From assembly GCF_902150065.1 (NCBI RefSeq), contig NC_043986.1, positions 15,338,890-15,402,889 on the forward strand: a DNA stretch of 64,000 nt, written 5' to 3'. This DNA is from Myripristis murdjan. Taxonomy: Eukaryota > Chordata > Actinopteri > Holocentriformes > Holocentridae. The notes below the pieces were generated by a model. It was given only the letters and a program-made list of their open reading frames with translations, was not told the DNA's origin and made no database searches. The translations under genes and the position numbers were made by a program. Numbering within the stretch: the stretch's first letter is position 1; each line of letters begins with the position of its first letter. Positions 22,849 through 33,682 of this stretch are shown here, one piece after another.

Positions 22849-25742
22849 ATGCCACTTGGAGGAGGAAACAAGTGCGGCCGCTGTCAAAAGACAGTATACT
22901 TTGCAGAGGAGGTGCTGTGTGATGGGCGGAGCTTCCACAGGTCCTGCTTCCTGTGCAGTGAGTAAACGCCCCTTCCTTCTCTGCTTCCTGTGACTGTGAG
23001 TGTGAAGACCCTTGAACTTTTGACACATTAACTCAAACCAGAATGAATACCACAGTCTCATATGGACTGTTCCACATCTGTCCTTAGAGAAAAGGATAAA
23101 TGCTACTGATGGCTGCACATACTGTAGGCTATAAAAGCATAATAACAAAACAGCAAAAACAATCATACTGACCCAGATGTCACCTGGATTAACAAGGTCC
23201 ATGTCAGATGTTGAAGAAGCAGGACAATCTGATGTTAAGTGTCTGACTGGAAAGTGCTCATGGAAAACAAAGTATGCAACTGGGGTGATAGTACAACAGC
23301 AAGACCAGTGGGAGGGGATTGTGAAACGTATGACAGAACTACAGATGGTAACCAGGACTAGGGATTATGGGGATTGCAGCGGCATTGCGGAGAACATATA
23401 ACAACACAACCTTCACTCACTGAAGAATGTGAGATTACATCCACTCCTGTATCATAGTCCTTACATGACACCTTACCTTTGCAAGCCTGGCCAACCCACC
23501 TGGCTACATGTTGGAAAATCCTCAAAATTACTGAAATAACAGACCATTAGATGCTAAGACTAAAAAGAGCTTGTCCTCTCTCAATGTACAGAAACTATTC
23601 TACACTGGCAATCACACAAATGACCATCAAGTGCAACACATGTTAAGGTCATGAGCTGCCCTCGCTGCTGTTGTGCATAGGCCCATACACAGAATATAGA
23701 TACAGGTTCAAGAGTGGAGGAAGGATAACATCAAACTGTGTATCACGACGGAGCAAGGCACCAACTCACTGATCCACTTGCCTAGTTCTAATCTACAGCA
23801 ATTATTCTGGGCTGTCATTCAACCTTGGAGACATGTGGGCAGCTGATTGTGAAGAGACAAAAAAAATGTATAGGACTAAAGAGGCTGAACAACCACAGAG
23901 CCAAAGAACAGACATACAGGAAACTCCCAAACAAGGAAAAATGACACGAACAGATTCCAGGAGCAAACAGCTGAGATACCGCGCAGAACCGTCAAACTCC
24001 CACATCTCTGGTAGGAGACCTGGGACTGAGGAAGAAATGAACAATCACCTGATAATTGCAAGATAACAGGTTAAGGCCAAGCCCTTAGCTATAGCCATCA
24101 AAAGTTATATATCATACAGAATTTCATGTAGACAAAAAATAGAACTAATGAAAAACGTTTTTGCCTCGATAAATAAGTGAGTTCATTGAGTTGAGAGCGA
24201 AGTTGTTTGTGTTCCTTCAACGGAACTGAACATTCTTGTGATGGAATTCAGATGAGAACATACTATTTCAAAGAGCTCGTCCATATAAGGAAACAGTTAG
24301 GGGCCTTTCTAAACACACAAATCTACCCAACAACATGCACACAGATATGCAAAACAGCGACATATGCACGTGTGGTTTGCCTGTGCGTGTACATTTGCGT
24401 GTGTTTTACTGTCATTATAAATGTCTGCATGTTTGTGCAGTGGTGTGTGGGAAGAACTTGGACAGCACAACTGTGGCCGTGCATATGGATGAGGTCTACT
24501 GCAAAGGTTGCTACGGCAAGAAGTATGGACCAAAAGGCTACGGCTACGGCCAGGGAGCAGGGACTCTCAGCATGGACAAGGGAGAGTCACTGGGCATTAC
24601 ACATGCAGAGTGAGTGACACACACACACATGCATGCGTATACACACAAGCATCCATGTGCGATATCCACGTGTTTCTTCCTCCCTCTCTGACAGACCTTC
24701 TTCCCATCGTCCAACCAATAACCCGAACCCATCCAAGCTGGCAGAGAAGTTTGGAGGGGCAGATAAATGCCCCCGCTGTGGAAAGGCTGTCTATGCTGCT
24801 GAGAAAGTCATCGGAGCTGGGAGTGTAAGAAAACGAAAACACACACACACACACATACACGCACACAAACACTTCCACAAAAGCACACTTATCTGTCCTC
24901 TGTTAATTCACAGGCATGGCATAAGAACGGATGTTTCCGCTGTGCCTTGTGTGGGAAGGGCCTCGAGTCAACCACACTAGCTGATAAGGATGGAGAAATC
25001 TACTGCAAAGGTACAACTGCACTATCATTACATAAATCCCTGACCTTGAATGCATACCACATTACAGCATGTTACATACAGTAATAATGTGTAATTGGTA
25101 GTTATGCATCATACTAACACAGTGTACAGATTATGGCTGTGCAAAAAAAAAAAAAGCATGTGCACATTTCACTGGTTTTTGGCAAGAGGCCAAAACACAT
25201 AAATATTTTGTGATATATGCCACAGTAAATGAATTAATTATGACAGACTGATTGTTTTTTTTTCAAAGAAGGATATCTTCTGTGAAATTTTACTGGTGTA
25301 ACACAATATACATTAAAAGTTATTTCCCATTGTGGAAGGATTGTACCGAGTCATTTCCCCCCTCAGTTTTGGATGTGTTACCTCACTATTCTTGGAGTAT
25401 AGTAGATTTTAATAATGCTGAGTTTCACTGTTTATGCTCAGCACTCTAAAAACAAGAATTGCACTATTTAAGTTCACGTCTCCGCCTCACACAGTGCACA
25501 TGCAATGTTTGGAATGTGCTGCCACCTACTGGTAAAATGAAAACATTGCAGCTGTTTACAGGTCATGCATTTGGTACTGTATATGAAAGTCTTGCTGACG
25601 CTCTAGGAAACAGCCTCAGCCAAGTGTACACTTTGTGACATTACCTTTCTAATTTACTGCCCCAGGGTGTTACGCCAAAAACTTTGGGCCCAAGGGATTT
25701 GGCTATGGGCAGGGTGCTGGAGCACTGGCACATGCTCAGTAG
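22849..25742 (+). CDS. csrp1: Cysteine and glycine-rich protein 1 (LIM-only, CRP1)
   Basis: A LIM adaptor that binds alpha-actinin and zyxin on actin bundles and shuttles to the nucleus as an SRF/GATA cofactor in smooth muscle and fibroblasts (family knowledge). Coding exons: 22849-22957, 24441-24609, 24695-24824, 24914-25010, 25666-25742. They are in phase and give 193 aa, the usual CRP length. LIM1 starts at KCGRC (about residue 9), and LIM2 begins at KCPRC. Each LIM is followed by the glycine-rich CRP signature: [15 protein letters not shown] after LIM1 and [15 protein letters not shown] after LIM2. The sequence [10 protein letters not shown] and LDSTTVAVH favour CRP1 over CRP2/CRP3. One oddity: LIM2 reads WHKNGCF, giving H-X3-C where the family has H-X2-C. 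It is the first gene of the conserved csrp1-phlda3-tnni1-lad1-tnnt2 block. Which teleost duplicate this is cannot be told here. Confidence 0.95.
24291..24300 (+). promoter_or_regulatory. Consensus CArG box in csrp1 intron 1
   Basis: CCATATAAGG fits CC(A/T)6GG exactly. It is 141 bp upstream of coding exon 2. CSRP1 is a known SRF-regulated gene in smooth muscle, so an intronic SRF site is plausible. Function is inferred. Confidence 0.5.
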
Positions 25743-26120
25743 AGAACTCCACGGTCTTCATGGTCAGGTGAACAGACGTCTTCAAAAATACTGCACTACT
25801 GTCTTCTACCTGCAGAGGGTGAACGGCAGAGGGATACTGTAACACAGAAATGAGATAAGCACCTTAAAGATATGCTTGAGAAAAAGCTTTCTGCATTTCA
25901 AATTGTATTGTGGCAAAGATTTAAACCTTTATGTATCTTGTATGATGACGATTCACCTTAGGTGTTAAATCGGGATTTGGTTTGTGTATACTTTCTGTGC
26001 CTATTTAGAGTTGCATTAATGACTGCACTGCTCTCAGCCCTCATGTTAACATCCTCTTGTCAGTCACTCCTCATTCTTTAAAATCAAAAGGTTATTATTA
26101 TTACAAGATGCCTGCATCAC

Positions 26121-26126
26121 AATAAA
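26121..26126 (+). terminator. csrp1: csrp1 polyadenylation signal
   Basis: AATAAA lies about 380 bp after the stop. A second AATAAA follows near 26177. Confidence 0.5.
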
Positions 26127-26283
26127 AATTACTCAAGTATATGTTATGCTTTACATACATGAGCATGAGAAAAACTAAATAAAACTGAATGACAAATATT
26201 TCAGTGGTGAGATTATTTCCTCCATTGGTACAAATATTACATAAGGTCATGTGAACGAAACTCCTTCTGTCTCTCTCATCGTC

Positions 26284-26285
<2 letters not shown>

Positions 26286-26340
<55 letters not shown>
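26286..26340. repeat. GT dinucleotide microsatellite
   Basis: About 27 uninterrupted TG units, between csrp1 and phlda3. Confidence 0.95.
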
Positions 26341-26342
<2 letters not shown>

Positions 26343-26923
26343 ATGGGAAGCAATTCTGACAGGGAGATTGTGTGAAAGTTTCAAGAAGGGACACATGCTC
26401 TCTGAATTCATTCCAGTCATAACACCATAGTGACACATCATACACTGCAGGGACTACAGTATGACAAATATGCATCCTGTAAATGTTGGGGGAATTACAA
26501 TGTCACACTCCACCCACATGCTGTCACATCAGAATCTAGCTGCCATCAAGATTGTGATTAAATACAACACATCTGAAGGAAACACAGTAATTATTATTCA
26601 TTACTGCAATGTTTTAATTGGGCTTTCTCTCAAAGGAATTCAGCGCCTAAAAAGGACATTTTCTGTCAACAGCAGGACTTTGAATTTTGCTTTGAGAATT
26701 TGTTTAATAACTTATGTTGTTACATCTAACTGTGGTTTTTGAGTGTTATTTCACCTGAAAAAGACTGCAATTTCAAGAGTGTCTTCTAATTTCAATGAAT
26801 GAATGAATGAATAAATAATTCAAAGCAAATGTTAACCAATAATCGAACAATTTCCATCAGAACAACGCTGACTCACTCTTTCTCTTTCTCTCTCTCTCTC
26901 ACACACACACAATCTCTCTCTGG

Positions 26924-26955
<32 letters not shown>

Positions 26956-27218
26956 ACTTCTTTATCAACCCTCAACCTCCCACTCACATTCCATCTCTGA
27001 GTGAGGAAAGAGATACACAGTTTGTCCCAAATACTTTTATAAAACATCCACACTGACTCAAAGGAGTATTTTCACATAAGAACTAGGAATAAGACATTTA
27101 ATAGGAATTCATGTTCGTTTTTACTGACAGCAAAGGGTGACACTATACCCCCTCAATAAGCAGGTGCACTGTGATCCTCATGGGAGGCATAAACCCGAGA
27201 AATAATCCTTATGTCAAA

Positions 27219-27220
<2 letters not shown>

Positions 27221-27268
<48 letters not shown>
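27221..27268. repeat. CA dinucleotide microsatellite
   Basis: About 23 CA units, roughly 130 bp upstream of the p53-like site of phlda3. Confidence 0.95.
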
Positions 27269-27270
<2 letters not shown>

Positions 27271-27395
27271 CTTTCTTCTGAGACACACGCCGAGCACGCT
27301 ACACACACAAACTTGGAAATGCCATCAACAGACCGGATCTCTTGGCGTCACGGGAAGGAGGCGGGTGAAGGAAGGGCAGAAGGTCCAGAGGAGCC

Positions 27396-27415
27396 GGGCA
27401 TGTTCAAACATATCC
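27396..27415 (+). promoter_or_regulatory. p53 response element-like site upstream of phlda3
   Basis: Two adjoining decamers, GGGCATGTTC (27396-27405, perfect RRRCWWGYYY) and AAACATATCC (27406-27415, one mismatch at the G position), have no spacer. They lie 311 bp before the phlda3 ATG. PHLDA3 is a direct p53 target in mammals. Confidence 0.6.
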
Positions 27416-27726
27416 AGGCGGACCAGCCTATCAGCTAGTAGACACACATACACACACACACACACACATACATATACAGAGTGTAGTCAGTTCAGGCGAT
27501 TTGTCTTATAGTCGTGCTGCAGATTATATCAGAGCGTTTTCCATCTTGTATGCTCACTCTAACACCACAACTCAAATAGGTAGGCTTCGGGAACTAAAAT
27601 CTCTCCTACATGTGACACTGACAACATCTGGAGCGTGGATTTCATGGATTCATCTTGATAAAGTCTTGATTGTCTCTTAATTTGAGATTCAACCCACTGC
27701 TGGAGACTGCGCGGCTCGGCGCGGCC

Positions 27727-28146
27727 ATGTCTCTCCCTGTCAAGGTGATGCGGGACGGGCTGCTGGAGAAGCGCAGCAGCGGGCTCCTGCAGCTGTGGAA
27801 GAAGAAGCGCTGCGTGCTCACCGAGGAGGGCCTGCGCCTGCACAACTGCAAAGGCGGCGGCGATGCCCAGAGCGCGGCGTGCGCCTCCAAAGCCAAGGAG
27901 CTCCGGTTCGAGCGCATGGCCACCGTGGACTGCGTGGAGTACAAGAGAGGGCTGGTGTATTTCACCGTGGTCATGGCCACGGGCAAGGAAATTGACTTTC
28001 GGTGTCCACAGGACGGCACGGCGTGGAACGCGGAGATCGCCTTGGCGCTCGTGCGGTACAAGAACCTGAAGGCTGTGCAGACCGGAAGGAAGCGGCACCT
28101 GTCCTCGCCGCATCTGGGCAGCAGCGGGGAGGATGAGGCTCTCTGA
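27727..28146 (+). CDS. phlda3: Pleckstrin homology-like domain family A member 3
   Basis: A small, almost pure PH-domain protein. In mammals it competes with Akt for membrane phosphoinositides and restrains Akt signalling downstream of p53. The single coding exon gives 139 aa. PH landmarks in order are GLLEKRSSGLLQLWKKKRCV (strands 1-2), KELRFERMATVDCVE, LVYFTVV, EIDFRCP, and the C-terminal helix AWNAEIALALVRYKN with the domain's conserved Trp. The length is close to human PHLDA3 (127 aa), and the sequence lacks the long proline/glutamine tails of PHLDA1 and the PHLDA2 tail. The ATG at 27727 is the first in frame. The GC-rich exon stands out from AT-rich flanks. After the stop, a donor (GACCG/GTAAAC, exon end 28154) and an acceptor at 29521-29531 define a 3' UTR intron, as is typical for this family. 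Confidence 0.93.
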   Translation: MSLPVKVMRDGLLEKRSSGLLQLWKKKRCVLTEEGLRLHNCKGGGDAQSAACASKAKELRFERMATVDCVEYKRGLVYFTVVMATGKEIDFRCPQDGTAWNAEIALALVRYKNLKAVQTGRKRHLSSPHLGSSGEDEAL

Positions 28147-28632
28147 CAAGACCGGTAAACTTAAACCTTATTGTTGAGAGAAAAAAAATGCAGCCCGGTG
28201 AGTTAATGAGACTATTAGACACACAGCTGACAACACTGTCCCATCGGTGGAATGACTCAAGTCCAACCCCAGTGTCAGACGTGTCCATGAGTAGGGCCTA
28301 AATCACGGTAATCCTACCTGCTCACTGAAAGTATCGGCTTAACACGGCAAGTGTGCAAAAGTAAAAATATTCCCATGAAGAGCTTCTATCAGTGATCGTT
28401 TTCACTCTTGAGCGATGTGTCGATTTATTCTGATCAATCAATAATTTACTCTAGAAAGTGTCAAAAAGAATGAATGGCCCCCATTAGAATCTTCAGCAGC
28501 AACATCTGTCGGTAGATACACACACACATACATGCATTTTTATGGTGGCAGGAATTCAAAAAAGATAACAAATGTCAGCATCATGACCTTAATGGAGCTG
28601 GAATGAGCAATATTCATAGCCTGTTTTCTTGA

Positions 28633-28702
28633 TAATTGACCGATTAATCGGTTATGATTATCTTTTCATCAATTAATCGACTAATCAACTAATTGTTGCA
28701 GC
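28633..28702. repeat. ATTAATCG-type repeat remnant
   Basis: GACCGATTAATCGGTTATGA is followed by TCAATTAATCGACTAATCAA and TTGTTGCAGC. Similar 'ATTAATCGACTAATTGTTGCAGCTC' ends are common in vertebrate dispersed repeats. It lies in the phlda3 3' UTR intron. The class is unknown to me. Confidence 0.4.
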
Positions 28703-29033
28703 TTTATTCCCCTATTACTTCTTCTTGCTTTTTGTCCAAGCAAGTGTTTCAGGTTATATTAATATCCAAACTGCAACCTCTCATTTACAGTTACAACAGC
28801 TGATATCAGTGATCATTTCTTATTCTCTGAAGGTTTGTTAATAAGTGATAATGAGCTGAAGTAATGTTCATTTTGATCGCAGGAGGTTTGTAAATGTGTT
28901 TCAGGGGTGATGGTCGTCTGCTTCCACTGCAACCCACAAACCCTCTCTCACTTGAGGACATAATTATATTGCAATATGAGCTTCCAAAATAACATCTGCC
29001 TGCCTCTCCCTCACTAGGCAGCCAAGTATTTTT

Positions 29034-29036
<3 letters not shown>

Positions 29037-29077
<41 letters not shown>

Positions 29078-29090
29078 ACTCACAGAGGGA
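29037..29090. repeat. CA microsatellite
   Basis: About 20 CA units followed by CTCACACACTCACA, inside the phlda3 3' UTR intron. Confidence 0.9.
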
Positions 29091-29531
29091 GAAATACATA
29101 GATACATATACATATGTATACATACTCCTAATGCATAATATGCAAATGAAGAACCAGAGATATGCGTATCCATCCTTTTGTTCTCTTCAGCTTTTTGACA
29201 TTTAGGATGCGATCACTAACGTCTCACCAACATGCGACACCAGTACCATTCATTCACTGAGGCTGGTCATTGAATTCCCAAGTGTTCATGGAGAGAGTGT
29301 GCAAGTCTGAACTATGAGCTCATGGCCCAGGAATCTACAGAGATGCTTCCTTAAGAGCGCTGCAGTAGGCAAGTGCCCAAATTAACTTAGTAGGCCTGGT
29401 AACAATGTATTTTAACTCGCTGCAAATGTGCTTACTACAACGTGGTCACTTGCCTTGACATAAACCGCAGCAGTAAAAATCCAGAGTAAGCACAGTAAAA
29501 TGTTAATTTATGGCTGTTTTTCTTCCTGCAG

Positions 29532-30180
29532 GATTGTTGCTTCCTGGGAGTGAACCAGTCAGAATGGAGAGAGGAAGAAGCCACCGAATCTATCAGACTG
29601 ATTGTGTGGCGCACAGCATTATGGGACGTATGAGACCATCTCTGCATATGGATTAAAGGACTGAAAGCAAGAGCCTCAGACACGCTTCTTGTCTTTCTAT
29701 ATGTTCTTGTAACGCCTTCATGCAAATTTGAGAAATCCGGTGTAATCGTGGATTTAAGGTGGTTGTTCCACCTTGTTGATTTTTCCAATCGTTGCCTTTG
29801 AAGTCAATGTTCAGAACAGTAAAGATTATTTGGACAGAAAATGTGCGCTTGGGAGCTGGATACTGTTCAAGTGCCTTGATGTTTCAAAAAATATCTCCTT
29901 TTCTGGACCAAATTTCTGAGCTCCTGGAACACTTCAGCAGCATATCTTTAACAGGAACTGAAAGAGGAGGAAACTGTATTATTTTTGATGGAAATATTTC
30001 ACCTACTTGACTTGCTTTGAGTGTTTTCGCTCATAGACTGAACAGCTATGCATGTCTTCTAAAGTTTACATAGGAAAAAAACATTCTGTTTATATTCACT
30101 GTACTCAATATTTCTTGAAATTCAGACCATGTGCAGTATTACCGTACCAAAAAAAACATTAAAAAAATGTACTTTGTCAG
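29532..30180 (+). other. phlda3: phlda3 3' UTR exon
   Basis: Acceptor TCTTCCTGCAG ends at 29531. The sequence that follows has no long frame and reaches ATTAAA at 30158-30163, a variant polyadenylation signal. Pairing with the donor at 28155 is inferred from the PHLDA family's gene structure. Confidence 0.5.
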
Positions 30181-31231
30181 CCCTAGTCTGCATTCTCATG
30201 TGGTGGCGTTAAGTCAGTCCTGAGATGTTTCACTCGAGTTTCTTTTTCCTAAGAATGCTTGTGTTTCTTTACAGAGAGAATGTCAGAAATACTGCAGCAT
30301 AAAATGTCTATAAAAATCTAAATGGTGAGCTGCAAATTATTTTAGTTTCAGACTGTTCATGGCGAGCTGCATCTGGATCCAATTTGTGGTTTAACCTTGC
30401 TGTTACAGCCTCTGGAAAAGACACACACCGTGGCAGCGCTCTCCTGCTCTTGCGTGTTTGTGCTGTGCACTCAGGACGCCTTTTGTTCTCTGTGCTGTTG
30501 AAGACTAATGAGAAGTGCAATGAGCCTAAGGCATTTGCACACAAACATCCACCCACGCGCATTCACGTACAGAAACTTACGTGCACACCCTACACAACAT
30601 TCATCAAGGTCTCAGCATCAGAAGACTCTAATTAGCGAAGCTTTGCGCGTATTTCTCCGTCGAGCATGTTTTCTATGTGCCAGTGTGTGTCAAAAATAGC
30701 AAAAGCCTGTGTTTGTGCTGTCTGTGGCTGTGGTGCTCAGTGCAGGTCAGGGATAAAGAGCTGATTGTATATGTGAGCTCTCTGGTTACTGTGGAAAACC
30801 CCAACGCTTGCCTCACTGCATGAGTCAGCATGGGACCGGGCCGCTGGACAGACCGGAGACAACTCCACTTCCCAATGATGGATCAGTGTACCTAACACAT
30901 AAATGCTACATAGTGAGGACAAGAACGCGTTTTTAACCAACAGAGCTGGGATCATTTCTTGAAATGAGGACATTTTGGCCAGTCGTCACAACTAAAGGCA
31001 AATTCTGACTTACCGATTAAGGTTAGAATTAGGTTTAGATTAAGGGCTAGGGTTAAGCATGTGTTGGTTTTGGTTAAGATTAGGGATAGTTTGTAGAAGG
31101 CTGTAAAAATGAATGGAAGTCAATATAATAATAATCGCAAAGTTAGATGTAAGAGAGATAGTGCGTGTGAGCATGCACATCAGAAAGTATTTTTTCATTA
31201 ATAGTCCCGAACATTGTTTGCACACACTTGA

Positions 31232-31510
31232 ACTGCGAAAATCTTCATCTTAACAAGTGTTATTCTGTGTTGAAATCTTGTTTTTCTTAAAATAAGGGAA
31301 TAAGAGGATCTGCCAGTGGGATGAGATAACTTCTTTCCAGTGGTCATCAACTTGTTTCCAGAACTGTCTTGAATCAAGTGTCATGTTTTTGCTTCTAGTG
31401 GGCTGGTCTGCCTCATTCTGTCTTGTCTCAACATATTTACACTTTTTTTTTTTCAGCAAAATTCCTGAAAGACATGAAACTGCATTGGAAACAAATGGGA
31501 GATTTAGTCA
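31232..31510 (-). mobile_element. Non-autonomous DNA-transposon-like repeat, copy 1
   Basis: On the minus strand it shares an aligned block with 58208-58450. The match includes ATGTTGAGACAAGAC (versus ATGTTGAAACAAGGC) and CAGCCCACTAGAA (identical), plus related ends with CTGCGAAAAT. No coding frame. Boundaries are approximate. Confidence 0.5.
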
Positions 31511-31601
31511 CCTGTTTTAAGAAAAGCAAAATTTTAACACTGAATGAAATGAAATGACTTGTGTGTCTGTGTGTGAGTGTCTGTGTGCCTGTGTGTGTGT
31601 G

Positions 31602-31637
<36 letters not shown>

Positions 31638-32864
31638 AGTGGAATGCCCTGGCAAAAACATACTAGCCTCTGTTCAGTGTCAGCTCTTCTCATTCCATAA
31701 ACACACACACTGACTTCCGCTTTCCGGACCCAAACCAAATTTTTGCAATTTCAATATTTTTTTTTTAATTTTTTAAATTTTTTTTTTTTTACCTCGGCCT
31801 GTCCAAAATTTAATCTTTCTGTCAGGATAACACTTTATTCCGTGTAGCCAAGGTGTTAAGACTGACAAAGGTGGTTTATGGGTGGCTGCCCTGGCATCTT
31901 CCTGCTCTCTGCCCAGGCATCTGAGCACCAGGCATGGTCACATATGTGTCCTCTCGCTGCCCGCTGACATCATGGAAAATATGACAGATGCCTTTTCATT
32001 TATCGGTGCCTGTGTTGATCATGAAGGAGAGAAAGAGAGAGAGAAGACACATAAATGAATGACCTTTAGGCCTATTTTTGAGCCAAACTGGCCCATTCCG
32101 CTGATTTCACCAAATGTGGCTGCTGTGTGGATGCTGAACCACTAGAGGGCTGTCTGCCTCTGCCGTTGAGAGGTTAACTGTCTGTACAGTGTCAATGAAG
32201 CAGTTAAAGCAGTTACGTCCATGTTAGGCAAAGTGTGTGTGTTTGTCTGTGAAACACCTCTGTGGCTTGTACATCAAAGTTATTATGTAACGGCGGCTGT
32301 TACACACTGTTTGATGCCAGTCATCCGAGCCAACTGCACAGCTGTCCTGTTTATCTGATATGTTTTGCATCTGTGAGTGTGTAGGTGTGTGTGTGTGTGT
32401 GTCATGCATTTGATATCTTCACTATACTCCCCATACATCCCTTTTCAATTTGCCCTGACATACACAACCCCCTCCCAGCTGCACATAAACCTCAAATACC
32501 GTAGCGCTCTGTGAAATGTCCCATATCATCTCACACCTTCTGTTTTTTCTTTTCATGGAAGGTTCTGGAAGTTGGTAGATCGGTGGTCTGCCGGCTTGTT
32601 AACCCCCTGGATGTGCAAAATTCTCACAACATTCCCCTGGCATGTCATTAACATTGGGATCAAGTTATTAAATAGGTGCTGAAGCTCAAACGTCCCCTGG
32701 AAGCAAACGAGAGACGGAAAATAGACAGTTCCGGCCGAGCCAAAGTCCAGTACCAGGTAGTCAGAGAACGTGAACTCAATCGCATACACAAAATCACAGA
32801 AGACATATAAGGAGATCATTTGAAAAAAAAACAAACAAACAAACAAATAGGTCCGACAGCTGCG

Positions 32865-32943
32865 ATGCCAAGGCGTTCCCCTGCCTTCCTCCAGCCCCCG
32901 ATGACCCTGATTAGGATAAACAACAATAGCAAATGGATGGATG
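32865..32943 (+). mobile_element. Dispersed repeat tail (ATGGATGG)
   Basis: GATGACCCTGATTAGGATAA, then AACAACAATAGCAAATGGATGGATGG. The common fish repeat ends 'CGACCCTG..AGGATAAGCGG..AGAAAATGGATGGATGG'. Only the terminal part is clear. Confidence 0.5.
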
Positions 32944-33640
32944 GCTCTCTCCAATTGTATAATATCAATCAAAAACTCACACTAATAGGATAAAACATAG
33001 ATAATATTGGCTTTTGTGACATAATTTGGGGTTTTGGATTCACAAAGTACATGTGTGATAGGTGGTCCATTTTTTCCCACCACAGGAATGGAATTGATCT
33101 GCTTTTGCAAATAAGAGAGAGAGAAAGAACAATTCCCACATCAACATCTGTGTTAAGCGGTTGAGTGCAGGAAAGCCAGAAACTGATTGTATTTGATGGG
33201 TGGTATCCAGTATTGTGTGTGGTCCACTGTTCTCTTTATCTTGATCTGTCCCTCACCAGCAAGGCATCCCCCACCAGCAGAATAAAAAAGAGCAGACATA
33301 GCAGAGCAGCCCTTAAGGTTGAAGCAACACAGCTAAACCCCCTGGAAGCTCGTCTGGTATTTTAATCTGCCCCTTTAGAGAAGAATTTCATTAAAATGAT
33401 TCAGATTTTAAAGGGTGTAGATGAAGGTTGTGTGGTTGTGATTACTTGTTTGGGCACTGGCCTGCACCCTTTTCTTTCTCTCTCTCTATCTCTCTCTATC
33501 TGTGTGTGTGTGAATGAATGCATGTGTGCGTATGTGTGTGACAATAAATAGTATCAAAGGTTTAAGTGAGAGTAGCAAAAATGTCATAGGGTAACAATAG
33601 AGTAGACCCCTGTCATTACCACAGGACAGGTGGTGTTCAC

Positions 33641-33682
<42 letters not shown>

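Noticed and set aside
23177-23401. 74-codon open frame in csrp1 intron 1
   Set aside because: No recognisable domain, no good splice boundaries, and its frame is not compatible with csrp1.
27670-27726. Possible upstream start for phlda3 extending the frame by 19 codons
   Set aside because: The extension begins at TTG, and the encoded residues do not resemble the PHLDA3 N-terminus. ATG at 27727 fits the family.
27559-28149. 196-codon minus-strand frame across phlda3
   Set aside because: It is the antisense shadow of a GC-rich coding exon.
32553-32972. 139-codon minus-strand frame between phlda3 and tnni1
   Set aside because: Parts look protein-like, but I recognise no family, and one end runs into a dispersed repeat tail. 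Not supportable as a gene.
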